64,000 nucleotides of DNA from Ornithinibacillus halophilus (GCF_900129485.1 NZ_FQVW01000002.1:1-64000), one strand, 5' to 3'. Shown: positions 27,505 to 39,095, counted from the stretch's first letter. Notes: a model not told the origin generated them from the letters alone. Numbers and translations: made by a program.

Positions 27505-28032
27505 GTGAAAAAATTAATTCTACCTCTTATCCTTTTTTTCTTTTTAGTCTTGGAAGGTGTGGCAATCGATCTACTACCACCAATATTGGTGGTCGGTGAC
27601 TATATGATGGCTCCACATTGGGTGCTTGTATTTCTTGCGTTAATAACAATCTTTTATGATAAAAAAGATACGTACATAGCAGTAGTTTATGCCATTGTTT
27701 TTGGATTTCTAATTGATATTGTTTATACAGAGATTTTAGGCGTCTATATGTTTACATATGCTGTTGTCATCTATCTCATTCATAGTTTAATGAAAGTGTT
27801 ACAAAGTAATTTTTACGTAACACTAGCAGTTGTTATCGGTGGATTAATAGCCTCTGATGTCTTTATTCATTTTGTTTATACGGTAATAGGAATTGCAGAA
27901 ATTTCTTGGAAAAATTATTTTACCGTTAGGCTTTTGCCATCTTTATTAGCCAATATACTCTTTTTATTAATTATTTACCCAATTTTAGTGAAACTTCTTG
28001 TAAAATGGAGTAAAGAAGAATACTCAGACTAG
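27505..28032 (+). CDS. mreD: Rod-shape determining protein MreD
   Basis: A 175-residue integral membrane protein with about five helices, directly after mreC (two-base gap) and with GGAGGATTAG before its GTG. It completes the MreBCD elongasome module. Position and hydrophobic profile support the call. Confidence 0.93.
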   Translation: MKKLILPLILFFFLVLEGVAIDLLPPILVVGDYMMAPHWVLVFLALITIFYDKKDTYIAVVYAIVFGFLIDIVYTEILGVYMFTYAVVIYLIHSLMKVLQSNFYVTLAVVIGGLIASDVFIHFVYTVIGIAEISWKNYFTVRLLPSLLANILFLLIIYPILVKLLVKWSKEEYSD

Positions 28033-28143
28033 CATTAAAAGAAATTTCCGAGTTATAGAGCTCATATTACCTACTCTTAGATTGACAGTCTAAATATGGC
28101 CATATATAAATAGTAGATAAGGTATCTTAATGAGGTGAACATT

Positions 28144-28830
28144 TTGCAAGACACAAAACAGTTAGTAACAATTAAAGGGACGAGGGATGGTCTTACATTA
28201 GTGATTGATGATTCATGTTCTTTTGAGGATGCATTAAAAGAATTAGAAAATAAACTTTCCACAAACCGTCCAAATAAAGATGAACCGGTTGTTCCAGTAA
28301 CAATTAAGGTTGGAAATCGTTATATTGAGGACAAGCATAAAGAGCGCATTCGTCATGTAATCATGGATCAAAAACGCTTTGCTATCCAATCGTTTGAATC
28401 AGATGTCATATTAAAAGAATCAGCATATGATCTGTTGAAAGATAGTGAAGTAAAAATTGTTCATCGAATCGTTCGTTCGGGACAAGTTCTAGAGGAAACA
28501 GGCGATTTATTGTTAATTGGTGATGTAAATCCAGGAGGAAAAGTAGTTTCAACTGGAAATATATATATAATGGGGAACTTGCAAGGAGTTGCTCATGCAG
28601 GTTCAGATGGGGATGCGGAAGCAGTGATTGCAGCATCCTATATGAATCCTAGTCAACTACGAATTGCAGATTATATTAGCCGTGCACCCGATTATGATTC
28701 AGATGGGGTATACATGGAATGTGGTTATATTGACGAGGAGCAAGACAAAATTGTTATCGATCGGCTACAGGTGTTATCACAAAAACGAAAAAGTTTAAAT
28801 CGTTTTGAAAGGAGAATTATTAATGGGTGA
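28144..28830 (+). CDS. minC: Septum-site determining protein MinC
   Basis: Inhibits FtsZ-ring assembly away from mid-cell. It has 228 residues: an N-terminal FtsZ-interacting domain (VTIKGTRDGLTLVIDD) and a C-terminal beta-helix with HRIVRSGQVLEETGDLLLIGDVNPGG, which binds MinD. The TTG at 28144 is preceded by GAGGTG six bases upstream. The stop overlaps the minD start by eight bases (ATGGGTGA). Confidence 0.95.
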   Translation: MQDTKQLVTIKGTRDGLTLVIDDSCSFEDALKELENKLSTNRPNKDEPVVPVTIKVGNRYIEDKHKERIRHVIMDQKRFAIQSFESDVILKESAYDLLKDSEVKIVHRIVRSGQVLEETGDLLLIGDVNPGGKVVSTGNIYIMGNLQGVAHAGSDGDAEAVIAASYMNPSQLRIADYISRAPDYDSDGVYMECGYIDEEQDKIVIDRLQVLSQKRKSLNRFERRIING

Positions 28831-29623
28831 GGCAATTGTAATTACGTCTGGTAAAGGCGGGGTTGGTAAAACAACAACTACTGCAAATCTAGGAACAGCA
28901 TTAGCTTTAATGGAGAAAAAAGTGTGTTTAATAGATACAGATATTGGTTTAAGAAATTTAGATGTTGTCATGGGATTAGAAAATCGAATCATTTATGATA
29001 TTGTTGATGTAATTGAAGGTCGTTGTAAATTAAAACAAGCTTTAATTAAAGATAAACGCTTTGATTATCTTTCTTTACTTCCAGCAGCTCAAACGAGCGA
29101 TAAATCAGCAGTAACGACTGAGGGAATTCGAGAAATTATTAAAGAGCTAAAACAGGAATATGATTACATAATTATCGATTGTCCTGCTGGTATTGAACAA
29201 GGCTACCAGAATGCTGTGGCAGGGGCAGATCGTGCCATTGTTGTGACAACTCCTGAGAAATCTAGTGTTCGAGATGCGGATCGAATTATCGGTTTACTAG
29301 AAAAAGAGGAAAGTATTGAGTCGCCAAGTTTAGTGATTAATAGAATTAGAAATCATATGATTAAATCTGGAGACATGCTTGATATTGATGAAATTGTACA
29401 AGTTTTATCGATCGATCTTATCGGTATCGTTATGGATGATGATGATGTTATTAAAGCCTCTAACCACGGCGAACCAATCGCATTTCAACCAAAATCAAAA
29501 GCATCAATTGCTTATAGAAATATTGCAAGAAGAATATTAGGTGAAACCGTACCATTGCAATCATTAGAAGATGAAACAGGTATGTTTAAAAGAATGAAAC
29601 GATTCTTTGGGAAAACTAGATAA
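28823..29623 (+). CDS. minD: Septum-site determining ATPase MinD
   Basis: Membrane-cycling ATPase that recruits MinC. It has 266 residues, with the deviant Walker A SGKGGVGKTTTTANLG, the switch region YIIIDCPAGIEQGY, and a C-terminal amphipathic membrane-targeting helix (FKRMKRFFGKTR). AAGGAG precedes the ATG at 28823, within minC. It ends the mre-min operon. Confidence 0.97.
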   Translation: MGEAIVITSGKGGVGKTTTTANLGTALALMEKKVCLIDTDIGLRNLDVVMGLENRIIYDIVDVIEGRCKLKQALIKDKRFDYLSLLPAAQTSDKSAVTTEGIREIIKELKQEYDYIIIDCPAGIEQGYQNAVAGADRAIVVTTPEKSSVRDADRIIGLLEKEESIESPSLVINRIRNHMIKSGDMLDIDEIVQVLSIDLIGIVMDDDDVIKASNHGEPIAFQPKSKASIAYRNIARRILGETVPLQSLEDETGMFKRMKRFFGKTR

Positions 29624-29631
29624 CGATATGG

Positions 29632-29673
29632 AAAAGGTAAAATGATGAGTTAGCGATCATTTTACCTTTTTTC
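29632..29673 (+). terminator. Terminator of the mre-min operon
   Basis: AAAAGGTAAAATGAT pairs with ATCATTTTACCTTTT around a nine-base loop, followed by a T-run. Confidence 0.9.
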
Positions 29674-29815
29674 ATTCTGCGTTACTCGTAAATCTAACGA
29701 AAAATTCGGAAGCTTATGTTATTATTAGATTAACAAAACCTGAGACTTGAACATAATGTCGTTTGAAAAGTATTGTAATTAACCGGGGAATTTTCTGAGG
29801 AAATAGGAGGTTAAT

Positions 29816-30121
29816 ATGAAAACACCAAAATGTAAATCATGTAACCACCAACTTGAGTGGAAAGAACTCTATACATCACTATGGTTTCCTCGTAAGAAGA
29901 CACAATGTAATAAATGCAAGTCGAATCACAATATTACTACGCCCTTATATGTATCAATACTTGCTGCTCAAACTGGACCATTAAGTCTGGTAATAATTAA
30001 CTTTATGTCATTTTCATCAATCTTTATGGGGCTAGTTGTTTTAGTAGCAATAACACTCGTCCTTATTATGATTATCTCATTATTTATACCTTTTTTTGCA
30101 AAGTGTAGTTTAGTTGAATAA
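29816..30121 (+). CDS. CXXC-20-CXXC family membrane protein
   Basis: A 101-residue protein. An N-terminal CKSC is followed after twenty residues by CNKC, the exact spacing that defines the CXXC-20-CXXC (TIGR04104) family of small Bacillus proteins, and two membrane segments come after (about residues 45-100). Metal binding at the cysteine pairs is inferred; the function is unknown. AGGAGG precedes the ATG. It is inserted between minD and spoIVFA, adjacent in B. subtilis. A 9-bp hairpin (AGTTGAATA / TATTCAACT, 30112-30137) overlaps its stop; the rest of the gap to spoIVFA shows nothing recognisable. Confidence 0.75.
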   Translation: MKTPKCKSCNHQLEWKELYTSLWFPRKKTQCNKCKSNHNITTPLYVSILAAQTGPLSLVIINFMSFSSIFMGLVVLVAITLVLIMIISLFIPFFAKCSLVE

Positions 30122-30304
30122 GTTGACGTATTCAACTATAGGACCTTTACAAGTTTACTATCCTAGCAAAAGGAAAAGAATCAAGAGACCACCATATTCT
30201 TCAAATTGTAACCAACATCAACTAAACTTTTAATTCCTCTATCATATCTTGTTATTTCTTTTCATACACTTGTACAAATGCTATGTGAAGGAATGTGAGG
30301 AAAT

Positions 30305-31075
30305 ATGAATAGGGATGCTAAAAAAGTACGTAAAGCAATCATGCAACGAAAAAAGATGCGTGGAATTACACCAAAAAATAGAAGTTATACAACCAAACAA
30401 TTCATTTCTCCGCTACCGACTGATGAGGAGAAGCATGGCTATTATCCGAATATATTTGATGGTATTGGCCAAGGCAACCAAAAAAGTGAACTTATCTCCG
30501 GAATGATTTTAAAAGGAACGCTCTCCATCATTTTATTTTTTGGTATAGGGATTATGTGGCAATTGGATTCGGCTATGTTGGAAAAGCCTAAACAATGGAC
30601 AAGCAATGCACTTACAGAAGAATTTCCATTTGCAAATGTCTATCATTGGTATAATCAAACCTTTGGCAGTCCTATGGCATTTTCTCCAACAAATACGGCT
30701 AATGGAGAAATGCAATCATTAGTGTTACCTGTTATTGGTAGTGTTACGGAATCGTTTCAGGCAAATGGAACGGGGATTAAGATTGCACCAACCGAAAAAT
30801 CTCCAGTAACGGCACTAAGTGGTGGGGTCGTTATTTTTGCTGGGAAAACGAACGAAACACAAAGAACGATTACTGTTCAACATACGGACGGTAGTGAATC
30901 GACATATGGTAATTTAAGTTCAATAGATGTTCATCTCTATCAGCCGGTTCAAGCAAACCAAATAATTGGTGAGTTCAGTCCAACCACTGAAAATGAGACG
31001 GTGTACTTTTCTATTGAAAAGGATAATCAATATATCGATCCTATTCAGGTGATTGAAGTTGATGACAATCCATAA
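30305..31075 (+). CDS. spoIVFA: Stage IV sporulation protein SpoIVFA
   Basis: Scaffold and inhibitor of the SpoIVFB intramembrane protease in the forespore outer membrane. The 256-residue protein has a basic N terminus, one membrane segment (about residues 62-85), and a C-terminal degenerate LytM/M23-like domain (KIAPTEKSPVTALSGGVVIF ... TVQHTDGSESTYGNL). That domain lacks the full zinc-ligand set of active peptidases. GTGAGGAA lies before the ATG. It overlaps spoIVFB by fourteen bases. Confidence 0.92.
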   Translation: MNRDAKKVRKAIMQRKKMRGITPKNRSYTTKQFISPLPTDEEKHGYYPNIFDGIGQGNQKSELISGMILKGTLSIILFFGIGIMWQLDSAMLEKPKQWTSNALTEEFPFANVYHWYNQTFGSPMAFSPTNTANGEMQSLVLPVIGSVTESFQANGTGIKIAPTEKSPVTALSGGVVIFAGKTNETQRTITVQHTDGSESTYGNLSSIDVHLYQPVQANQIIGEFSPTTENETVYFSIEKDNQYIDPIQVIEVDDNP

Positions 31076-31922
31076 GTTTATTCCTCCAATCCGTATCCAT
31101 CCAATTTTAATAGCATTTATTCTAATATCTATACTAACAGGTACATTTGTAGAGTTATTTATCATTTTAAGCATTGTTTTTATCCATGAATTTGGCCATT
31201 TCGCAATGGCCAAATTATTTAATTGGCGCATAAGAAGTGTTATGTTATGGGTGTTTGGGGGGGTAATGGAGACAGATGAACATGGTGGAAAGCCTATTTA
31301 TCAAGAAGTATTAGTCACCATCGCCGGTCCGATGCAACACTTGTTTATTTATGGATTTATAGTTTTTAGTACAGTCTTAAATATTTTGCCTACATCGATT
31401 CTTGAATTAATATTTTACTATAATACGGTTATTTTATTGTTTAATTTATTACCAATCTGGCCATTGGATGGAGGAAAATTGTTATTTTTATTTCTTTCTA
31501 AATTTATTCCATTTCGAAAGGCCTATAATTTTGTTATCATTTCATCAATGGTGATTTCTATTTTGCTAGTGTTAGGCCATTTGTTATTTTTTAAATTTAC
31601 ATTAAGTATCTTTTTAATTTTTATCTTTTTATTTATGGAAAATAGGGTTGGTTGGAAACAACGATATTATGTATTTCTTCGGTTTTTATTACAGCGATTT
31701 GAAGGAGAAAATCAAGTGAAAGCTGTTAGACCTATCGTTGTAACGGCACAAACTAGCCTTATGGACGTTTTTACACAGTTTAGGAGAGATATTAAACATT
31801 CCATTTACATAACACTACCTGATCGAGAAAGAATATCTATTGATGAGAATGATTGTTTACGAAGTTATTTTTATGAGAAAGAATTGAATAAAACAATTGG
31901 TGAACTTGCATATAATCCTTAA
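31062..31922 (+). CDS. spoIVFB: Intramembrane metalloprotease SpoIVFB
   Basis: Site-2 protease that cleaves pro-SigmaK. It has 286 residues, with the zinc motif HEFGH in VFIHEFGHFAMAKLF and the third ligand in LLPIWPLDGGKLLF, both within membrane segments. The C-terminal part (about 220-280) is the CBS-like ATP-sensing domain. I chose the ATG at 31062 (MTIHKFIPPIRIHP), with AGGTGA about nine bases upstream, inside spoIVFA. Confidence 0.95.
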   Translation: MTIHKFIPPIRIHPILIAFILISILTGTFVELFIILSIVFIHEFGHFAMAKLFNWRIRSVMLWVFGGVMETDEHGGKPIYQEVLVTIAGPMQHLFIYGFIVFSTVLNILPTSILELIFYYNTVILLFNLLPIWPLDGGKLLFLFLSKFIPFRKAYNFVIISSMVISILLVLGHLLFFKFTLSIFLIFIFLFMENRVGWKQRYYVFLRFLLQRFEGENQVKAVRPIVVTAQTSLMDVFTQFRRDIKHSIYITLPDRERISIDENDCLRSYFYEKELNKTIGELAYNP

Positions 31923-31928
31923 GTTTAC

Positions 31929-31956
31929 TTGACAAAGGATAAGCATACATGATAAT
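31929..31956 (+). promoter_or_regulatory. SigA promoter of the rplU-prp-rpmA operon
   Basis: A perfect TTGACA (31929-31934) and GATAAT (31951-31956) with 16-bp spacing start a few bases after the spoIVFB stop. This is one of the best promoters in the window, as expected for ribosomal-protein genes. Confidence 0.8.
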
Positions 31957-31962
31957 ATCAAT

Positions 31963-32060
31963 ACGTTATTCATCGTAGCACCCGTGCTACAACCGCGCAG
32001 AACAGGTTTTTAAACTTACATAGTTAAGTACCTGTATGGCGAGTCTGGGTTAATTCAAGG
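31963..32060 (+). promoter_or_regulatory. L21 leader RNA (r-protein autoregulatory element)
   Basis: The leader before rplU contains GTAGCACCCGTGCTAC (a hairpin at about 31975-31990), then ACCGCGCAGAACAGGTTTTTAA and AGTACCTGTATGGCGAGTCTGG. This fits the L21 leader found upstream of rplU in Bacilli, which is thought to bind a ribosomal protein for feedback control. Confidence 0.8.
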
Positions 32061-32072
32061 AGGTGCAAGTTC

Positions 32073-32381
32073 ATGTACGCAATCATCGAAACAGGTGGTA
32101 AGCAAGTAAAGGTAGAAGAAGGCCAAGAAATCTATGTTGAAAAAGTTGCAGCTGATGCAAACGAAACAGTTACTTTTGATAAAGTTCTTTTCGTAGGTGG
32201 AGACGATGTAAAAGTTGGTTCTCCTTATGTTGACGGTGCTACTGTTACAGCTAAAGTTGAAAAACATGGTCGTCAGAAAAAGGTTACTGTATTTAAATTC
32301 AAACCTAAGAAAAACTACCATCGTAAACAAGGTCATAGACAGCCTTATACGAAATTAGTTATCGAAAAAATTAACAAATAA
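32073..32381 (+). CDS. rplU: Ribosomal protein bL21
   Basis: 50S subunit protein of 102 residues. It has the family start [18 protein letters not shown], the [21 protein letters not shown] segment, and the RQGHRQPYT-type C-terminal signature ([13 protein letters not shown]). AAGGAGGTG precedes the ATG. First gene of the L21-Prp-L27 cluster. Confidence 0.98.
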   Translation: MYAIIETGGKQVKVEEGQEIYVEKVAADANETVTFDKVLFVGGDDVKVGSPYVDGATVTAKVEKHGRQKKVTVFKFKPKKNYHRKQGHRQPYTKLVIEKINK

Positions 32382-32392
32382 GGGTCCTTTGT

Positions 32393-33027
<635 letters not shown>

Positions 33028-33040
33028 TCTTACGAAATAT

Positions 33041-33075
33041 AAAAACTCCAACCAAATCTATGGTTGGAGTTTTTT
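33041..33075 (+). terminator. Terminator after rpmA
   Basis: AAAAACTCCAACCA and TGGTTGGAGTTTTT form a perfect stem with a six-base loop and end in T. Confidence 0.93.
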
Positions 33076-33243
33076 GTTAGCAAAAGTCCTATAGGTAATA
33101 AGGCATCTTTTATTGAGGCGTTTTTAGTCGAACTTCCTATAAAGTCGGGGGTGACCAAGGCGCTTGCGCTTTTATTGAGTTAACTATAAGTTGTTACTAT
33201 GAATGAGGATTGATATAATTTGTACAGGCAGGGGGGAAGAAAA

Positions 33244-33774
33244 TTGAATACAAAGGATATTATTCAATTGCTTAGACACCAACGTCATGACATGATGAAT
33301 CATTTACAAGTGATGCAAGGGTATTTATCGATGGGAAAGACTGATAAAGTACATAAAAAGATGGAAGATGTTATAGAATCTTTTGCAAACGAGCGAAAAT
33401 TAATGAACTTAGAAACAGATGAACTTGCTTTATGGCTGATTCAATTTAATACGATAAATAAGAATATCCGTTTAACATACGATATATGTATTGAGAAACA
33501 AAAATTAACCCTGTATGAAGCATTTATTTTAAAAAAATGCCAATACATTACAGAAATGGTTCAATCTTATGGGGATAGTGATCAATTATACGAAGCAAAA
33601 TTGGTTTTATCCAACGAGAATGACGGAAAAGAAGTTTGGATAGAATTTTCAATATCTGGTTCTTTTCAACATATGGGTAAGCTAACCGAAAAGTTAAGTG
33701 AGCAAGAAGATATTGATACACAATGGGAAGAGAATGAAGTTATTTGTAGAATTTCAATCAACACTTCCAATTGA
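33244..33774 (+). CDS. spo0B: Sporulation initiation phosphotransferase Spo0B
   Basis: Relays phosphate from Spo0F to Spo0A. The 176-residue protein has the phospho-accepting His in LLRHQRHDMMNHLQ (about residue 20) within the four-helix dimerisation domain, and a degenerate ATPase-like C terminus. The TTG at 33244 follows AGGGGGGAAG; the ATG at 33220 lies upstream of that site. It precedes obg, the conserved order. Confidence 0.93.
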   Translation: MNTKDIIQLLRHQRHDMMNHLQVMQGYLSMGKTDKVHKKMEDVIESFANERKLMNLETDELALWLIQFNTINKNIRLTYDICIEKQKLTLYEAFILKKCQYITEMVQSYGDSDQLYEAKLVLSNENDGKEVWIEFSISGSFQHMGKLTEKLSEQEDIDTQWEENEVICRISINTSN

Positions 33775-33789
33775 ACAGATAAGAAGTGA

Positions 33790-35118
<1,329 letters not shown>

Positions 35119-35138
35119 CGAAAAATACTATAAAAATC

Positions 35139-35190
35139 AAGAGGTTTCTACAAACTGGTTACTTACCCAGATTGTAGAAACCTCTTTTTT
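35139..35190 (+). terminator. Terminator after obg
   Basis: GAGGTTTCTACAA (35141-35153) and TTGTAGAAACCTC (35172-35184) form a perfect 13-bp stem, followed by six T. Confidence 0.93.
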
Positions 35191-35279
35191 GTGATATTGG
35201 TTCAACTTTTAGGAATTATTTGCATATGTTGATATAGAGTATTAGCCCAGTAATAGAAATGAAAGGAGTTCGGTTAGAC

Positions 35280-36143
35280 TTGAAAATTCATGTAGTACAA
35301 AAAGGTGACACACTATGGGAGATTTCAAAGCAATATGGTGTCGATTTTGACGAGGTGAAAAGTCTTAATTCACAAATAGCCAGCCCGGATATGATTATGC
35401 CAGGTATGAAAATTAAAATACCTAGTTCAGCAAAAACCGTAAAGAAAGAAATGCCGAAAAAGGAAATGCAAAAACCAGTGGTGGAGAAGCCATATAAAGA
35501 TATTTCGCCAAAACCAATGCCTGCTATTAAGGAAGATGACATGAAACCGATGAAAGAGGTTAAGCCTGAAATGCCTTTACCTCAAATGCCGCAATTACCT
35601 ATGCAACCAATCATGCAAATGCCAATCATGGAACAAAATATGACCGTTCAATTCCCGGATATGCCAGAGAGTCCTGAGAGCTCTGAAAGTAAAGAACAAC
35701 CAATGTACCATCAACCAATCCAACAACAACCAGTGCAGCAGCAACCAGTGCAACAACCAATCCAACAACAAATGCCGCAACCTATGCCACAAAACTTAAT
35801 ACCACTATGCTGTCATGTTATGCATCCATGTTATCCACCGGTACCTTTTACAATGATGGTGGATGAAGCAACACTTCCGGGACATCAACAGCCAATGTAT
35901 GGAATGGAGATGCCAATGCAAGAAAAAGACTGTGGATGCAAGGGAAGTACTCCTATGCCTCCTCAAATGGGATATATGGCACCTCCAATGACAGGATTTG
36001 ACCCTAGTCAACAAATGTCCCAAGCACCACAATCTACAACAACTTATCCACCAACCCAACCTAATTCATTCGCACCTTTTCCAACTCCACCGGGATTTCA
36101 AGGTTTAAGAAATTTTGATGGAGATGAGTCATCAAGTGAGTAA
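35280..36143 (+). CDS. safA: SafA-like spore coat assembly protein
   Basis: SafA organises the inner coat and binds SpoVID. The 287-residue product begins with a LysM domain (KIHVVQKGDTLWEISKQYGV, about residues 1-50). A Lys/Pro/Met/Gln-rich low-complexity tail follows, with repeated PMP and QQP motifs and a cysteine pair (KDCGCKG), as in other SafA proteins. The TTG at 35280 reproduces the family start MKIH; AAAGGAG lies about eleven bases upstream, a rather long spacing. The gene is followed by a kinase-like gene whose start overlaps its end. Confidence 0.88.
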   Translation: MKIHVVQKGDTLWEISKQYGVDFDEVKSLNSQIASPDMIMPGMKIKIPSSAKTVKKEMPKKEMQKPVVEKPYKDISPKPMPAIKEDDMKPMKEVKPEMPLPQMPQLPMQPIMQMPIMEQNMTVQFPDMPESPESSESKEQPMYHQPIQQQPVQQQPVQQPIQQQMPQPMPQNLIPLCCHVMHPCYPPVPFTMMVDEATLPGHQQPMYGMEMPMQEKDCGCKGSTPMPPQMGYMAPPMTGFDPSQQMSQAPQSTTTYPPTQPNSFAPFPTPPGFQGLRNFDGDESSSE

Positions 36144-37089
36144 TTTAGGGGGAAGAGAGAGACATTATCAACGTCTCTCTTCTTTTTTGTATTGGCAAGG
36201 AGAATTAGAAGTTGGGAAAATGACAAATATAAAACAAGATGTCTTTCTTATAGAGACTCATAACGGAAAAAAATATATATTAAAAAGACATCATAAAATG
36301 AAGACGGTCACTCAGCAATGGGAGTTTTTTCAAAAAGTTAATAGTCAGCATCTAACTCCATTTCTTTCTTTTCCAAATAATAAAGAGATACTTATAGGTG
36401 AAAACGGGTATTGGACAATATCTCCGTATCGAAATGGACGGAAATTATATTACTCTAATCCAGATGATCGATTAAAGGCTCTAAGAACAATACAAGATTT
36501 TCATAAAGAAGCAACTAGTATCTATGTGAATCAACCGATTAAAAGGAAACTTTTTTATGAGCGCTGGTACAATCGATTACAACGGTTTAAGCAAACAGAA
36601 TCATTGTTCACATCATACGGGTATCCCAATCTTTTTAAAGATATTTCAAGACATACAGAATATTATATTATTCAAATTTCAAAGTATCCATGGCAACAAT
36701 ACCAGAAACAAGCTATAAATGATGGGAATTGGGTGCATGGCGATGTTGCTAGTCATAACTTTATCTTAAACGATGAAAAAGTATGGTTAATCGACTTTGA
36801 TTTATTACAAAATACCGATCAAATTTATGATTATATTCAGCTAGGCCAACGCTTTTTGCCATATATTAATTGGGATGTGAATCAATTATTGGCGTATGAG
36901 ATGGTTCCTGATAAGGACGTTAAGAGATGGCTTCTGTCTGTCTATATTCCGAGCGATTTAATTCGGGAATGGTTATTTTACTTAAGTAAACCATCAAAAA
37001 AGCCGATAAAAGAATTCTTAAAAGACGTGGAAATGCAATGGCTAAAACGTAAAATATTTTTGAAAAATGCCAAATCAGTGATAAAATAA
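36118..37089 (+). CDS. CotS-family kinase-like spore coat protein
   Basis: A protein of about 323 residues with the CotS/aminoglycoside-phosphotransferase fold. It keeps the full catalytic set, HGDVASHNF (base Asp and metal Asn) and LIDFDLL (metal Asp), so it could be an active kinase; the substrate is unknown. It overlaps the end of safA, an arrangement parallel to spoVID-ysxE. The start is uncertain: ATG 36118, ATG 36124 or GTG 36136 (the last with GATGAG seven bases upstream). A spore-coat role is inferred from family and neighbour. Confidence 0.8.
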   Translation: MEMSHQVSNLGGRERHYQRLSSFLYWQGELEVGKMTNIKQDVFLIETHNGKKYILKRHHKMKTVTQQWEFFQKVNSQHLTPFLSFPNNKEILIGENGYWTISPYRNGRKLYYSNPDDRLKALRTIQDFHKEATSIYVNQPIKRKLFYERWYNRLQRFKQTESLFTSYGYPNLFKDISRHTEYYIIQISKYPWQQYQKQAINDGNWVHGDVASHNFILNDEKVWLIDFDLLQNTDQIYDYIQLGQRFLPYINWDVNQLLAYEMVPDKDVKRWLLSVYIPSDLIREWLFYLSKPSKKPIKEFLKDVEMQWLKRKIFLKNAKSVIK

Positions 37090-37121
37090 AAAGATGCAGT
37101 AAGAGATAAAGGAGAATCGAA

Positions 37122-37853
37122 ATGAGAAATGAAGTAGAGAATATTGTCAAATGGTTACAAGAACAAGTAGAAACTACAGGTGTGAAAGGTCTTCTAGTGG
37201 GTGTTAGCGGTGGTCTAGATTCTGCAGTTGTCGCTAACTTAATTAAACAAGCATGCCCAAATGATTCTGTTGGAGTTATTATGCCTTTAAATAGTGATCC
37301 AGAAGGCATGAAACATGCTCAGAGTGTCATTGATCAATGTGGTATTAAAGGGATGACAGTTGACCTCACAGAAACGCATCAAACGATGTTTTCTACAATA
37401 AAAAATGAGTTAAAAAATGACTTTAATGAAAGTAATGAGCAGCTTGCTGATGCTAATTTGCGCGCCAGATTACGCATGAGCACATTATATACAATTGCAA
37501 CTAATTTTAATTATTTGGTCGTAGGTACAGATAATGCTGCGGAGTGGTACACTGGTTACTTCACTAAGTACGGCGATGGTGGGGTTGATATTTTACCTAT
37601 TTCAGATTTCACAAAAGGTGAAGTACGAGAGATGGCACAGTATTTAGGTGTTCCAGATGAAGTAATTAATAAAAAGCCAAGTGCTGATCTTTGGGAAGGT
37701 CAAACAGATGAAGCGGAAATGGGAACAACTTACGATAAAATCGATGCTTATCTAAAAGGTGAGACAATTCCAGAAGAGGATAAAGCTGTAATTGAGCGCA
37801 TGCATGCACGCTCGGCTCATAAACGAAATCCATTACCACAATACAAGCGTTAG
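37122..37853 (+). CDS. nadE: NH3-dependent NAD synthetase
   Basis: Amidates deamido-NAD to NAD. The 243-residue protein has the PP-loop SGGLDSAVVANL (about residue 30), the substrate segments GTDNAAEWYTGYFTKYGDGG and LPISDFTKGEVR, and KPSADLWEGQTDE. It is shorter than the roughly 272-residue B. subtilis NadE and appears to be a different subfamily. AAGGAG precedes the ATG. It sits between spore-coat genes and a spore lipoprotein gene. Confidence 0.93.
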   Translation: MRNEVENIVKWLQEQVETTGVKGLLVGVSGGLDSAVVANLIKQACPNDSVGVIMPLNSDPEGMKHAQSVIDQCGIKGMTVDLTETHQTMFSTIKNELKNDFNESNEQLADANLRARLRMSTLYTIATNFNYLVVGTDNAAEWYTGYFTKYGDGGVDILPISDFTKGEVREMAQYLGVPDEVINKKPSADLWEGQTDEAEMGTTYDKIDAYLKGETIPEEDKAVIERMHARSAHKRNPLPQYKR

Positions 37854-37923
37854 TTAAAATTTAAATATTTCCATGAGTAAATTATCCTCCCTATTACAGA
37901 CTATTGTTAAGGGAGGTATTTCT

Positions 37924-38460
37924 ATGCAAAGATTACTTTTTATCATAGGTTCACTTGTGTTACTATCGGCATGCAATACAACAGATGATGCTAGTCCAGA
38001 AAGAAATGGTCAAGATCATAACAATATACAACCGATTCGTTATGAAACAGAGGATGATAGGGAACAAAAAGATATTGGACAAAGAGGCGGCTATCCTCAA
38101 AGTGAATTAAATGGGTTACATGATGATGGTGTTAATGAGAAGACTCGAGATCAATTTTTCACGGAAGAAGCACAGGAAATTTCAGATCATTTACACCAGA
38201 GAAAGGATATAAAACAAGCACAGGTAGCAATCACAGATGACCGAGTAGTTGTTGCTGTAACGCTTAACGAATATTTAGAGCATCATGAAATCAGTAGAGA
38301 TATTGAAAAAGATGTACGCAAGTTTGTCGATGATAAAGCGATTGTCGTATATACGGATGATTACTACTGGAAACGTATGAAAAACTTAAATGCAAGACAA
38401 TCCAATTTTGGTGAAGAAATGGACGAATTCCTTGAAAACTTCTTTAATACGGATGACTAA
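37924..38460 (+). CDS. YhcN/YlaJ-type sporulation lipoprotein
   Basis: A 178-residue secreted lipoprotein. The signal peptide QRLLFIIGSLVLLSAC ends in the lipobox LSAC with Cys-17. A charged linker follows, then a compact domain (about 85-160) with HLHQRKDIKQAQVAITDDRVVVAVTL, typical of the YhcN/YlaJ spore family. In B. subtilis the CoxA (YrbB) member lies between safA and yebC, the same place as here. The ATG at 37924 has GGGAGG upstream; the frame from 37873 would bury the signal peptide. Confidence 0.85.
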   Translation: MQRLLFIIGSLVLLSACNTTDDASPERNGQDHNNIQPIRYETEDDREQKDIGQRGGYPQSELNGLHDDGVNEKTRDQFFTEEAQEISDHLHQRKDIKQAQVAITDDRVVVAVTLNEYLEHHEISRDIEKDVRKFVDDKAIVVYTDDYYWKRMKNLNARQSNFGEEMDEFLENFFNTDD

Positions 38461-38490
38461 AAAGCCTTTGTTTTACAGAGGCTTTTTTGA
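38459..38490 (+). terminator. Terminator after the lipoprotein gene
   Basis: AAAAAGCCT and AGGCTTTTTT form a short stem around a roughly 11-base loop and end in a T-run. Confidence 0.75.
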
Positions 38491-39095
38491 AAGCTGAGAT
38501 TGGGCTGGGAAATAACTAACTATAATCAATCTATAAACGAACAATTATAGTTGAACAAATTGTGAATGTAGATATTCATAGGATTGATTGCTTTTATAGT
38601 TATTAAAAACTCAAAGTTAGTGCTATTTGATTTACACTGCTGGCAGTCACTTTCATTTCCAGCACAAGGGCGATATCTGTTTAGTCTTCCTTCGGTCGAT
38701 TTCACAGTGGCTTCTTTGTCACAGGGCACGGGTTCAGCCAGGCTACTACTTGAATAATCTTCTTAGTTGCCTTGTACCGAGGAATTAACTACTAAGATTT
38801 GCTAGTAGATGCAGGTACATCCTTGTTGGGTCTTCAGACACTTGCTGTCCCTACAGGAAAAAGTTTTCGGTGGGGCGAGTAATCGCAATGAAACTACGCA
38901 GTGTTACTTCTATGCTCTTGTGCCGAGTAATCGCAGGCACAGTCCCAAGAAAGGCTATTCTAGCGACGCATCGCACGCAGAAAATGCACATAGAAATGCA
39001 TTTTCAAGGAGTCGACTGCCATTCGCTCCAATCAACAATCTAAATTGCAATACTATTAAATTGATATTGATGCCAAAACTAGCGAAGGAAATACG
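38491..39095. repeat. Gene-free region of mosaic repeat fragments
   Basis: No credible gene is present: open frames are short, lack ribosome sites and run through repeat modules. Recognisable fragments include TGTGCCGAGTAATCGCAGGCACA (38919-38941; also in the element at about 40459-40481), GTTTTCGGTGGGGCGAGTAA (about 38863-38882; also at 50855-50874), and agcgaagga near 39080. The stretch looks like a pile-up of decayed copies from several intergenic repeat families. Confidence 0.7.
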